Positions 47,738-60,150 of a stretch of DNA of 64,000 nucleotides are shown here, in pieces. The stretch's first letter is position 1, and each line of letters starts with the position of its first letter. The position numbers and the translations under genes were made by a program. This DNA is from Dendrocalamus latiflorus (Eukaryota > Streptophyta > Magnoliopsida > Poales > Poaceae), in contig CM029666.1 in the NCBI GenBank assembly GCA_017311315.1, positions 3,334,214 to 3,398,213 on the forward strand, in the 5' to 3' direction. Under the pieces are notes generated by a model, which was given only the letters and a program-made list of their open reading frames with translations, ran no database searches and was not told the origin of the DNA.

Positions 47738-50700
47738 TGAGGGCTGGTGTCCGACTTTTTAGCGGATTTAGCATTGTTAGTGACAGTATTTACAAAAGTA
47801 GCACTATGCGCATCGTATTTGCAGAAATATCACTTTTGTCGTCCGGTGGGTGAGCTGTAGCGCCGGCGAGGCGACGCGTGGGAAGGGGGCACTAGCGGCA
47901 AGCGCTTGCCACCCGGTGAGGAGATGACAGGTGATTAAGATAGCTGATTAGCCAGCTTAATTACCTACCTTAATTTTTTCGCTTAGTATTTGTTTGACTT
48001 TTTAAATATACCAAATTTTATTAAAAAATTACAAAAATTTATATGTATCCTCCTGACATAACGTGCTTAATAGTGTAATTTTGGGTAATTTTATACATTG
48101 TGAATATTGCTTAAGAATTTATACAATTTTGATATTTGTATGAGTTTTTTCATATAGCAAACGAGCTCCAAAAATTACAAAATTTTATGTGAAACCTTCC
48201 GACACAGTCATAGTTATTATATAATTTTTTAGAAATTTTATGTGGTCCAAAATTTTCACGTTTATTCGGGTTAATTTAATCATGAATTTACAAATATTTC
48301 ATGATTTTTTAGAATTTTATACATTAGAAATACTTGTACAAGTAAAAGTAAATATAGTATTAAAAAATGCATCACACTAGATGTGATATGGCTCACCCAT
48401 CTGAGCCATTGCTACCTCCTCACCTCATCTACCTCTCTGTACATGGCCTTGTCTTTCATTGAGCACGAGCATGTCCCGTGGGGTACGTCCAAGTCCGGAG
48501 GCTGTGTCTCAGTAGGCTGGGTCCGATTAGGGTTGATGTCCTCTAGCTGGGACATGCCGAACTGCGAGCCGCCCGCAATAATGTCATGAACGAAGGACTC
48601 TATAAATCCCCCTCGTGGTGCGAAGGAGCTATCGCCTTGACTGTACTATGTGGCAGTGAAGCCGAAGGATCTCAACCCACCGAAGTGTCCAAATTCTGGG
48701 TATACTGTGAACGCTGAGCTCTGCCCTACGTACGCTACAAACCCTAGTACCGTGTAGTGCTCTTTGGAAGCATCTAGGAGGCTTGTATCGTCAGTGGTGG
48801 ACTCATCATCACTCCCACGTTAAATTAGAGGCTGCAAGATAAAATGATATTAGTCACAATAAATATTTCAGATGTATAATAAGAATATCATACCTCCCGA
48901 ATGTGCAGCAAAGATGAAGAATGGGTAGCGGTAGTCTGCGCTGGTGGTGCGGACGTCAAAAGTGATGTATCTTGACAATGGACTTGTGGCAGGAGAATGG
49001 TATGATGTTAGTGGAATGAAAGGCCTAATAGGAAAACAAAATGTAGGTTTTTATGTAAGTTACGTCCTTGTTGATACGGCGCACGAATGATCGGCGACTA
49101 GTACTACGACGCCAGGCAGACATGGTAGACTATGAGGGTTGGCTGGACTCGCTAGGTCGCGATGATCTGGCGGGTGAGCTTGGTGCCCCCACTGGGTGGC
49201 TTATGTGTATAGTGTGATTCATGGAACGGATGCAGCTTAGGTTGTGCACTATTTTTTGCCTGCTTTAGGATGTACTTCAAAGTATTCTGTCCTCGGACGC
49301 CCTTGCAATGCACTGCGCCCGCTTCAGCGAAGTGACATACGAAATAGTTTCAATAACGACCAATATGAATTTCTTAAATGAAATGATAAGAAATTAGAAC
49401 TGTCTTACGCTGTCATGCTGCCGCGAAGCGCTGTGGGGATCGATCAAGCGTTATAGACTCGCAAAGGGCAACAAGCCCGTGGCCCGCAGGGTTGGGACAT
49501 AGTGCTCGTCCAGCGCCCACGGATCCCTCCCCTCCCCCTCCCCGCAGCTTGAAGGGCGAAGGGCCAACCACGTCACCTGTCATTCATGAGTGGCAACAAT
49601 GTTTCTCATCATATAACTATTCGAGAAACTCTGATAAAGCCATACTTTCCAATACATAGGATAGAGCAAATATTAGTGCGAAGATTAATAATGATAGTAA
49701 AACTTACTTCATAATATAAACTACATGAATTATGACTAACTAAATAACAATGATTATAACTAGGACTACGGGAATAACGTTGAAAGCATGCCATAAAAAA
49801 TTACATGTACTATCTTCTCAAAATAATTAGATACGCACTCCTAATTTTGAGCGATGACTGCGAGAATGAGTTTCTGCGATGAGCGACTGACATGAGCAAT
49901 GACGAACTGCGAGAGGTTCGTATTTATAGCCAAGCAAAAAGTGAACCCGGTGCACTCACCCCGTAGATTGAGGACCCATTGTCATGAGCAGCACTTCAGG
50001 TGAGGGGGGACGGCATGGTAATACTGACGAATGTGCAAACAAGGGAGCGGGTGAGGGAAGATGACACGGACATAACGACATTAGTGCGGACGAGAGAGCG
50101 CGTGAGGGGGTATAACACACACAGAGTGACAATTGTGCGAATGACACAACAGGAAAGAAAATATAGTATGATCGGGCCGACACATGCGCAAAGCACAGAT
50201 GTCGGCCACTTGAAAAGATGCCTGAGCATCCTTAAATTCATGATTAAATTAACCTGAATAAACGTGGCAAATTTAGACCACATAAAATTCCTAAAAAATT
50301 ACAAATAACTATGACTGTGTCAAAAGGCTTCACATAAAATTTTGTAATTTTTGGAGCTTGTTTGCTATATATAAAAACTCGTATAAATATTAAAATTGTA
50401 TACATTTTTTAGCAACATTCACAATGGATAAAAATACCCAAAAATACGAGTCAAGTACGTTATGTCGGAAGGCTGTACATAATTTTTTGTAATTTTTAAG
50501 CTCATTTGATATATTTAAAAATTGAAATAAACACTAAATAAAAAAATTAGGGTAGATAATTAAGCCGGCTAATCTGCCGTCTCCTCACCGGGCGGCAGGA
50601 TGCTTGCCGTCTGCTGGCGGGGTGGCAGGCGCCTGGCACCGGTGGTCCCCCTTGCGTCGCCTCATGGCGCTGCCGTCCGCTTACCAAATGGCAAAAATAG

Positions 50701-50760
50701 CATTTCTACAAATACGTTATTGCGTACTCCGCTAAAAGTTCCTCGTGGCCTCATTCAAAA
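47738..50760. mobile_element. Element C: 3 kb element with ~500-bp terminal inverted repeats
   Basis: The left arm (about 47738-48290) and right arm (about 50245-50760) are inverted copies along their whole length. Shared blocks include TTTTAGCGGA, a GC-rich stretch with CACCCGGTGAGGAG, GATTAGCC, TTCCGACATAACGT-like sequence and TTAATTTAATCATGAATTTA. The arms hold GC-rich 'words' (GGCGGCAGG and relatives) in otherwise AT-rich sequence. Very long arms suggest a Mutator-like or foldback element. I could not settle the exact ends; GTGTGTATG-like sequence outside both arms blurs them. The interior carries minus-strand coding remnants. Confidence 0.75.
48412..48830 (-). pseudogene. Coding remnant inside element C
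   Basis: A minus-strand frame of about 140 codons with one internal TAG reads protein-like sequence (TDDTSLLDASKEHYTVLGFV, then GGLRSFGFTAT, stop, and FVHDIIAGGSQFGMSQLEDI) and ends at TAG 48414-48412. A second minus-strand remnant near 49340-49170 reads VHCKGVRGQNTLKYIL. I do not recognise the family. They are probably parts of one decayed transposon gene with introns between. Confidence 0.4.
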
Positions 50761-52139
50761 GTTGTATACATACCTACGCACACACGTAGGCAAGGCGGTA
50801 TCGTAGCAGACAAAACGGCCGGCAATTAAGCTCTACTACTACATAGCAGCTGCCAACCAATAATTTGCCGTACGGACGTAGTAGCAAACTAAAGGAGGGG
50901 CAGCTAACGCCAACGAAAGGATGGGGATGGATGAGTGAGATGAGGTCGCCAATGGGAATGCAGCTAATAATTTGCACGCACGTCCATCGACCGGCGCGCG
51001 CGTCGTCGCCGCTCCATCGATTTGACCGCGATGGGCGGACGGCGGATGGTAAAGCGACCCCCCTCAGGTGGGCTGTCGAATATTTCGTTTTTGGCCACTT
51101 TATTTGTTCAGAGTATTTGCCGTTTCATATTTTCTGATGCATAATTTTTCATTTCCCTATTGCCTCTGTAAAAGTATAAGTTAGTTGTTTGTTTTCTTAT
51201 CAATTTAGGTTTTTGGCTAAACTCATCAATACATGCAACGTAATACCCTTCACATGTAAGGTTGCGATGGACCTAAGGTGGATCTAGATTAGCTATTAAA
51301 GACATTTTGATTTTATTAGTTGAGAAGCATATCGTCTAGATAACAAATGCATTGACCTGGAGGTGACAAGTGACGATGTCCATTCTTTTCGGTTTTTCAA
51401 TTGATTTTTAGTTTCAACTTCTATCATTAATATTATTTTAGATCTATTAGTTGCACCCAAAATCACCGGGTACAGCCAAAAATAACGGAGCCAACTAGGA
51501 GACATGTACGCTGCGCTAGTCATGGCGTAGGGAAGGAGGGGGTGGGTGCAAAGCAAAGCAATACATTGTTAGGTCGGGCCCACTAGCGCCAGGAGGCTGG
51601 GCCCCACGCCCTTGGCTAGGAATAGCGATCCATACCCATGCGATGTGACGCCTCTCTCCCTCCGTCCTTAGGGGCGGAACCACACCCCGGGTAGGGTAGG
51701 CTTTAGCTCGGGATGTGAAAAAAATATTTAGTGTACAACCCCAAATAAATTCAGTCCAGTCTAGGTAATATTTTCATAATCCAGCCCAGATAGCCTAGAT
51801 CATTCCACTACTGAGTCCGGGGCGTAACCAAATCCTGGTTCTGCCACTGTCCGTCTTGCGGTACAGGGCATGCGAGTGAGGGTCACACGCACCTGGCCAC
51901 TCCTCGCACTATGGCCAGCAGTAGCACTACAAGTCGTAGCTAGTGTGCTCCATAGCCCAACCCTAAACCACACAACCATGCATGTACCACGTGTGTGTAT
52001 ACAATATTACTAACCAACGCGCAGGTGTAAAATACACAGGGAAATTGCTAACGTTTTTGAATGAAGTTATTGATAAACATATGTCTATGTGTGTGTATAT
52101 ATGTCTCTCTCTCTCTATCTATACATATATGGAGTATAT
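50761..52139. other. Spacer with one hAT-type MITE; no gene
   Basis: Ordinary AT-rich sequence apart from the MITE at 51669-51849 and a short CT/TA-rich run at 52100-52130. Confidence 0.5.
51669..51849. mobile_element. hAT-type MITE, 181 bp
   Basis: TCCGTCCT (51661-51668) and TCCGTCTT (51850-51857) form an 8-bp duplication with one mismatch. The ends are TAGGGGCGGAACCA and, reversed, CAGTGGCAGAACCA, an imperfect inverted repeat related to the element at 21439-21647. Confidence 0.7.
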
Positions 52140-54748
52140 CTAGTGCAAATGACCTTTTTAGTGGTAACATGCAGATACAAATCAGGGTTGTTGGATTCAC
52201 CTTCTACGGTTCGGATTTGTGAGGGTGGAAACCCCTCAAAACTTACGCGGTTTTATACATAACCCCCGCCTCCTTCTCCCCTTTACACAATACCCTTGTC
52301 GCCTCAACTCCCCACCTCCAGCCTTGCATCGCCCCATCGCCTCAACTGGGAAGCTGTCACGGCCTCTTAGCCTTGCGCTGCCCCCCGTCACCCTCCTCGC
52401 TGGTGCTGCCTCCCATCCTTGCGTCATCCCCATCATTTTCGTGCCCTCCGCGCTGCTCCCCTCCTTGCTGGCTTCCCTTCATGAGAAGCCGCCCCCAGTC
52501 GCATCCCCATCGCCGACGCCCCTTCTCCTTCGCCAGCAATTCCCCGTCTCTCCCACCAGTGATGCCCTTGTTCGAAGCCCCGTCTCTCCCACCAGCGACG
52601 CCCTTGTTCTACAACTCGGATTAGGTTTGTCCGCCTCCCTCCTTTCCAGTGTTTTGCCCTTCTCCCCCCGGCATTTTGTCGCTGGCCTACTCCATCCCCA
52701 GCCTGCGGACCACAAACACGGTCACCTTCGACTACGGCTGTCTTCGACCACGACCACATCTTGCCACGGCTATGGCCACCTTCGACCACGGCCTCCATGA
52801 TCACAGCTGCCTTTGACCCACGGTCGCTACAAACCACAGCTGCCTTCGAACACAACCACGGCCACCTCGCCTTTGACCACAACCACAGTGAGGGGCAGCG
52901 ACCAAGGAGCCCAGGTGGCGCTGGGTCGAAAGCTAGCAGTGGCACTGCAAGGAAGGGGGGTGGTGCCGGGTGGTGGAGGGGCGACGTCGGGGGGTACCCA
53001 GGGGCGGTAGAGGAAGGGGCAGAGATGGCGAGGCGAGTAGATGGCAGAAAAGAGACTGACGTGGGTGGTGGCACTGCAGGGAAGGGGGACGGCACCGGGG
53101 GTGATGGAGGGTCGGAGTGATGCGAGGTACATGATCTTCACGACATAGAATCGAAATGATAACTTGGATCCGTGCAACCTGAAGAACCGATAATGCAACC
53201 ACTGTTAGAACAGCAACATGCGAAAAAAGAATTTTCTCAACCACATGCTCATGATCCCGTCTACTCGACCACAAAGGCAGATGCGTCGCAGCTCCTGAGA
53301 ATCACAAGGAATAACAACGATGTAGAGAAATGCCCAATTCCCATTTAGATTGCAATCAAATCGCAAACTCTAGGAAGAATAAGCGTATAGCTCTCTCTTA
53401 AAAATAATATATTCAATCGTGGTCTACCAAAAAGTTACGTATTACAAGGTTTATATAACCCATGGGAGGCTGCAAGGTCTCCTACACAATTACCTAAGTG
53501 TTTTAGACTCGGACTCTCACAAAAAGAAAATAAAAATAAAAATTTTGTGATGATTTTAAAGATAAATCCTCCTCCACTACGTAGCCCTTGAGATAAGCTT
53601 TCAAGCGAATCCAAGATCACCTCAATCGGACCTCGTATATGAAACTTATTGCCCATATACGCTTGGTATACGGTCAAAGATACGATCATACTGTTCCGAA
53701 TACCTCCAAGTCAATTGAATGGCTACAAACGTCTCCAGCCAATCCAACGTTGGGATCCATTTAGCCTGGTCCGAATGTTACCATCAATATCGACCATCCA
53801 AAACCGATCGAACGTCGCGGAATGAACAAATGTTCGGAGCGGTCCAAACATCTCCAAGCGATCGGGTGGGTCCATTGAAGATCGAATGGTATGACTCATT
53901 GGAGTGGCCCAAATATTTCCAAGGCGATTGGGTCGGTCTGTGGAAGATCGGACCAGCGCGATCGTTCGCAGCGGTCTGAATGTCTTCGAAGCATCTGAGT
54001 GTCCAACGCTGATCGGACGGTTCAGACAGTCAAAACCATTCAGACTGGTCTGAACATTTCGAAAGTCCTTGTGAGCACCTGATGTGGATCGAACAGTTCT
54101 GAACACATCTGAGGTCGATCAAACCAATCCGAAGGTAGTTTTTGATTCCAATTGAAATCGTTTGAATGTCCGGAGCAAATTTGTGAGTTCGATTGAGCTT
54201 GTGGATGATACGACACAGTTATGAGGACTTGAACGTGTCTTCCCTTGCTTGGCTCCATGTACTTCTTCTCCGTTAGCTTTGCCTCCATATTTTCAATTCC
54301 AAAAGCTTCACATCATTCAAACCTGAGCATGCACACAAACATTTGCATGAGGTAATATCTAGTCTCTTGTAAATTAAAACCAGATGCAAATTATGAGTGA
54401 GTTCATCTATTGATTAATCTTTTTAGGCTCGTGCTCATGTTATCGGTCCAGTGGTGTATTCGGATGTCCTCGGCGGTGGCGCTGCAGGGAAGGGGCAGCA
54501 CTGAGGGGTTGAGGGGCGGCAAATGGCGAGGTGAGTGGGTGACATAAAAGAGACTGAGGCGGCGCTTGGCGTGTAGAGGGAGTTGAGGGGACAGGGGATC
54601 AGGTAAAGGGGAGAAGAGAGCGGGGGGTTATGTGTAAAAGAGTATTAAGTTTAAAGGATTCCACTTGCACATATCTGGAGGTGTAGAAGGTGGATCCAGT
54701 GGCCCTGGTTCGTGTTTGCATGTTTGCACTGAAAAGGCCTTTTTGTAA
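52140..54748. mobile_element. Long-inverted-repeat element (Mutator-like?) of 2.6 kb with internal duplication
   Basis: About 52140-52330 and 54550-54748 are inverted copies: AACATGCA, CAGGG, GGAT(T/C)CACCTTCTAC, ACATAACCCCC and TTCTCCCCTTTAC occur in the same order in both. GC-rich segments at 52330-53110 include repeated ACCACG and CGACCACGGC words. The block around 52940-53115 (CACTGCAGGGAAGGGG-like through AAAAGAGACTGA) recurs in the same sense at about 54470-54565, so the sequence between may be a later insertion. 53700-54200 is a degenerate run of CGGTCCGAACAT/TCGATCGG-like words. No transposase is recognised. Confidence 0.6.
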
Positions 54749-54774
54749 TATTATATATACACATATACATATAC

Positions 54775-54806
<32 letters not shown>

Positions 54807-55220
54807 CTTTTTTTCTTCTCCCGGGTGTAGTTACTCTCTATATTGTAACTCACAAAGTAGGAAGTATCTAACACAACGGATGGTATGTACGGTGTAGTAT
54901 ATGGGTATATAAGACTATCTAAATGGTATGTATACATTTTTAAGGTGGTATATACAGTTTTTTAACGTACTCCTTTGTTTGTGTAAATATCAGGGTATTA
55001 GCAAAATATGCCAAAAACCACGTGCTCCCTTGTAAATTTTTCATGTGGTGGCATTGGAGTATCTTAGAATTAGTATATGAGTATACTTAAGATGATAAAG
55101 AAGTATATTAAATTTGTTTATGTGGTATATCATAGGTGAAAGTAACTACATTTGGGAGTAGAATATATTTTTCCTGTATGTATGTATGTATGTATGTATG
55201 TATGTATGTATGTATGTATG

Positions 55221-55252
<32 letters not shown>

Positions 55253-58200
55253 TGTATGTATGTATGTATGTATGTATGTATGTATGCCAGCAATGTGTGA
55301 GCATGCACAAAGTTGTTTAATATAATTTACAAATTTACTATGATCAGATTGGTAAAGAAACCTCGGCCCTTTTGGAATGTTATTGAAATAAATGAAATCC
55401 CTTAGAAAATTCTTATGGTGTTCCTCCATTCCAAATTAATTTCTTTACCACGTGGATTCTGTAGGAGAATATCGACATCGGGCCGAGTCGGGTATAAATA
55501 AATTGTCTCTGATTTTCTTCGACGAACAATAATTTTGTCGAGACGTGGGTCCTACGTATTAATGAAGATCATCCTCAACTATGATGCCATTGCAAGATCC
55601 ATATTCTTTGGTAAGGAAGATAAAAAAAATATGGCACATTTATCAACTCAAGGATTTGACAATTACATGTTGTTCATCTAGAATTTTCAAGGTAAAAGTT
55701 GAGTACATATGTACATTATTCATAGTATAAATTGGAGGATGCATCAATAGAGATCATCAGCAATCATAATGTCATTGCAGGATCCAAATTCTTTGGCAAG
55801 AAAGATAAAAAAAAAATTCCAGCACAACATGTTGTTCATGTAGAATTTTTGATGTAAAAGTTGAGTACCTGTGAATATTATTCATAACCGGTTAATGTAA
55901 ATCGGAGGATCTTAATTTCTCAACAAAAAAAGGCTGGATTCCACAGCACAGCATGGCATTAATGCTGGACTAGTCCTTGGGTATAGCAGCTTGGTTACAG
56001 AGTAACCTGGCTAGATATATACACACGGAAAATTCAATACAGCTATCGTACGTGTACTAGAAAGCTTTTGTCATGGATCAGTGGACTGGTACTAATCATC
56101 AGTACCTACCGGTCGGCCGGTGATACGGGCAGTTCCTCGACGTGTACCAGGCAGAGCCACACGACCGACCAACGACATAAGCATTACATGCACGTAATTA
56201 ACCGCTACAGAAGAAATTTTCTTTTGAATGTGGGGCTGATGATTTATTGCCATTTTATTTACGGATGGTTTAACTTATATTATAGTTACTGGTTTTCAAA
56301 TAGTATATCTTTTTAAAACAGAGTTTATACTATACTGAATTCATCTATATCGGTCAAAATTATACATGAGTTTCTCTCTCTGTTGTAAACAGTTAAAATT
56401 CAAAAATCTAAACTAAAAACAACCAAAAAGACAGTCTATGATACGATGAACATACATCGATCGACGGTGGCAGGAAAAAAAAACCAATACATGCGTGTAA
56501 CGTACCGTGGCGTTACGAACAACCAATAATACATCAACATGAAGTCATGAACAGTGTGCAAAAACAGTTGCCACTGACTGTTCAGCTGACCGGTAGAGAC
56601 CCTACGTCGCACGTACACGCATGGGCCTCATGTATGCATCTATTTTTTTCTCTTTCTTTTTTCTTTTCAAATAGATAGTCTGTTATTGCTATATACATGC
56701 GTGTGTGTACACACACACAAATATATAGTTTAATTGCGCAAAGTTATAGCAAAATTAATTTCGCAAGATAGATAAATTTGAGATCGATGCAGATATCATA
56801 TAGGTTTTGAATCTTGAGGATCGATCGAGGTGGCTCACTCGGAGCCACTGAATTCGTCGTGAGGACAGGAACACAAGTGCGTACGTGTGTCGTCTAGCTT
56901 GCACGACTGCTCGATGGTGTGTGTGATATATCTTCTTTGTTCCCGTCTTATTTTAAGAATAAGTTAGAATCACAATGCGTATTGTATATCTATTTTTTTT
57001 GCTTTTGTCTCATGTATATATTTCTCTTATTTTTTCATCAAATCTGTCCTTTCTTTTTAAAAGTTATTTTTTCAGTTATTACTATTTATTTTTAATTAAA
57101 AACTATCGCCAACATACATCAGCTAGCATGGACTGTACTGCATGTACTACACTTTTAATTTGCACAGGCCGGCCAGGCCAGTCGGCATATATACTGCTGC
57201 AGCATGTAATTAATGCATGCATATACAGTTTTGTATGCCTATATGGGAGGCCAAAATAGGACACCGTAATGTGGCACCATAATTTCAAATGTAAAAAATT
57301 CAACCCAAATTTAGTTATTTTTTTCCAAATTTAGTTTTAAAGTATATACCTATCTAATAACATTTAAATGAAACACATATCTTTGAAAAAACTTGAATTA
57401 AAAGATTTTAAATGAATTTTGATGACACGCTTTGCTGATTATTTTTTATAAAATCAGCATATACCTACAATCAAACTAAATTCTAGTTTGAAGTTTAGTT
57501 CAAACCTATTTAAACTAGTTAGTAAACAAGTTAAACTCAACTTCAAAAACATTCCAATATTTTCCGCACGCGATACCTAGAGAAAACACATATTTTAGAC
57601 AATAATGTCTAGACATGATAGGGTCTCAACTACCGCTCATTTCGGCTTATTTTTCACTGTTTGGCACTATAACTGACTTATTTTGCATTGTAGCTGTTGA
57701 TGACTTTTTCTAGTGTAATTAAATTTAGAAAATTTTAACAATAAAAAATATGTTAACCCATCACGGATAATGCGGGAAAAAAGACAAAAAAAACTAAAAA
57801 AAAAGCTAAAAATCCAGAAAAAGATGAAATTAAGGGCATGTTTTTTTACTTATGGTTGTAGCTTATAACTTTTGGTTGAAATTTTTGAATTTTGAGCTGT
57901 TCGCAATAGAGATTACGGAGAGAGATACTCGCTTGCGATTTTAGCTGGTACAGATGTTTGGCGATGGCTTATGACTTTTTTCACTGTAGCTGGCTTATTT
58001 TTCACTGTAACTGATGGTGACTTATTTGACGTAATTAAATTTTAAAAAAATAAAAATAAAAAACATGTTAACCTATCACGGATAATATGAAGGAATGCGG
58101 GAAAAAAGGCAAAAAATTCCCATAAAAACCAAAAGCTAGAAAAAAAATAAAATTAAGAAATAATAAATTAAAAGATAGAAATCAAAATCTGAAAGGAAAA

Positions 58201-58487
58201 GGGCCACTAGTATATATGTGCTAGCTAGCTACTTGGCTTTTCTTTCCCTGCATGCTCAATAGGAGAGACGACAGTGCCCGCTATGTAGTCCTATGCACGC
58301 AGTGTATTTGTTTTTGTACAGGCAGCTCGAATACGAGGAACCATGACCTGTTAAATCTGGTGCAGTAAGTACTGCGTCCGTGCAATGTTCATGCAAATGC
58401 AGGATGTCCACTTAATATATTAATGGAATGCTGTGCATATACGTACGCTTAAGGGGAAGCTAGCACGATACACACATATGTGTGCGC
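54749..58487. other. Intergenic; repeats only
   Basis: Contains a short GA run (about 54786-54807), the TATG microsatellite, two related ~90-bp direct repeats at about 55600-55720 and 55770-55880 (both with TTGCAGGATCC-like or TTGCAAGATCC and AATTTT-AGGTAAAAGTTGAGTAC), and two adjacent plus-sense copies of the dispersed repeat at about 57640-57845 and 57850-58210. No gene is supported. Confidence 0.5.
55175..55286. repeat. (TATG)n microsatellite, second locus
   Basis: About 27 units with a single TATATG interruption near 55221. Same unit as 23171-23268. Confidence 0.97.
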
Positions 58488-59075
58488 GCACTTCCACTTC
58501 TCATAACTGTTTTAATAGTGTTATTATATCTTTTATCTATTTAAGTATACTCTAATAATGATATATATACTCCAAAGTGAGTTCCATAAATATTTTCATA
58601 AAAACGACTTTTTATAGCATGATTTGTTTATATTTTCTTTTTATGTATAAAAAAGGATATGTAGCAAAAATAAAGAGTTCTAATGAAAAAATTTTGCAAT
58701 CAAATAGCATTGGAGTATCTTAATTAGTATTTAAGTATACCGAAAATGATAAAGAGATATAAAATAGTCATTTAAGTGGTATATAATACCTCTTTATCAA
58801 TTTTGGTATACTTAAATATTAATTCTAAGATACGCCAATGTGACTTAATTGAAAGTTTTTCATCGGAGCCTATTATTTTTGCTATATACACTTTTCCATA
58901 TATAAAAGGAGTACATAGAAAATTATGATATAGAAAGTGGACTTTTATGATGTTTTCATAGAACTCACTTTGGAGCATATTATAATCATTATTAGAGTAT
59001 ATTTAAAAGGATAAAAGGTATAACAACATCACTAAAAGGTATATTAGAAGTGGGGTACGTACTCCTACGAGTACA
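58488..59075. repeat. Large palindrome (foldback) of about 590 bp
   Basis: The left half (58488 to about 58775) is the approximate inverted complement of the right half (about 58785-59060). CACTTC, TTATATCTTTTATC, AGTATACTCTAATAATGATA, CTCCAAAGTGAGTTC and GGAGTATCTTA all reappear reversed in mirrored order. The centre is near 58778. It would form a long imperfect hairpin RNA if transcribed. No coding capacity. Confidence 0.75.
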
Positions 59076-59091
59076 AAACCATTTTCCTATA

Positions 59092-59475
59092 TATATAAGC
59101 CTTTTGGTACTCTTGGGAGTACGTACTCCTAGAAGTACAAACTCGCACTTCCAATATATCACGTAAAGGATATGTTATACTTATTTATCACTTTCAATTT
59201 ACTTAAATACTAATTCTAAGATACTTCAATACGATTTGGTCAAAAAATTTATCGAAGTCCTTTATTTTTACTATATACCATTTTCATATAAAAAGTGTAT
59301 ATACATAAATTATACTATAAAAATGGATTTTGATAAAAAAAAATTTCATAGAAAACATGTTATAGTATCTTATAATTAGTATTAGAGTATACTCAAAATG
59401 ATAAAGAGATATAACAACATCATGTAAAGGGTATAAATAAGTAGGAGTACATACTCCTAAGAGTATAGAATCATT
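59092..59475. mobile_element. Related MITE with GTACTC-rich ends
   Basis: The ends TACTCTTGGGAGTACGTACT and, reversed, TACTCTTAGGAGTATGTACT are inverted repeats. The body is an inverted repeat sharing wording with the preceding palindrome (TTCTAAGATAC, GATAAAGAGATATAACAACATC). A relic of the family also occurs near 55060-55135. Confidence 0.7.
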
Positions 59476-59767
59476 TATATATGTGTATGTATAGTAGCTT
59501 TAATTAAAACTCACATTTCAGACGCTACTCAACAAACAAAAACTTTTATCGATCTAAAAATCAACTTTTACCTAAAAAAGTTTACACACATACATTATCT
59601 ACATACAGATTTTATCTACTGAAGTTTCCACAACAGACTAGTCCCACTTGTAGTATGAATAGTGAAAAATATAAGTTAAGTGCGTAAATTAATAACTCCC
59701 TTAGTGACTCCCTATATATATACACACACTTATTAAAATTCCCACCTTGTACAATAGCAACTGTTCA

Positions 59768-60150
59768 CAAATAGTATTGTAGCTTTTTTTTTCAAATTTA
59801 GCCCCCAAACCTTTTTTTTTGTAAATCTAATTTCTCCGTGGACCTACCTAGCCCGGCAGGTACCTACCGAGATATGGGGCTCAATAGGTACTTGTTGAGC
59901 TACAGTAGCTCATCACACCTGCCGAGTAACCCGTGTGCGGCAGGTCGCATGTGCATGCTTAACATTGTCTTAATTAAGAGCTAATCAACCTCATTGATTA
60001 AGAGTTGTGACGCACACGCGCTGCTCAGCAGGCACCTGTCGAGCCCCCTAGCTCAGTAGGTGACTACCGAGCTCAGTAGGTCTACGGAGAGGGCTAAATC
60101 TATAAAAACGAACATTCAAAAAATCAAATTTAAAAAATGGCTACGATGTC
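59768..60150. mobile_element. Inverted-repeat element D with the word GGCAGGTACCTACCGAG
   Basis: The arms 59775-59850 and 60080-60150 are inverted copies (TTGTAGC-T-run-AAATTTAGCCCC, AAATCTA, CTCCGTGGACCTAC against their complements). The centre repeats CGGCAGGT, ACCTACCGAG, CTGCCGAG and GAGCTCAGTAGGT words in both orientations. No coding capacity. Confidence 0.65.

Noticed and set aside
52219..52800. 193-aa plus-strand and 220-aa minus-strand frames
   Set aside because: Overlapping frames in the GC-rich arm and interior of a long-inverted-repeat element. No domain.
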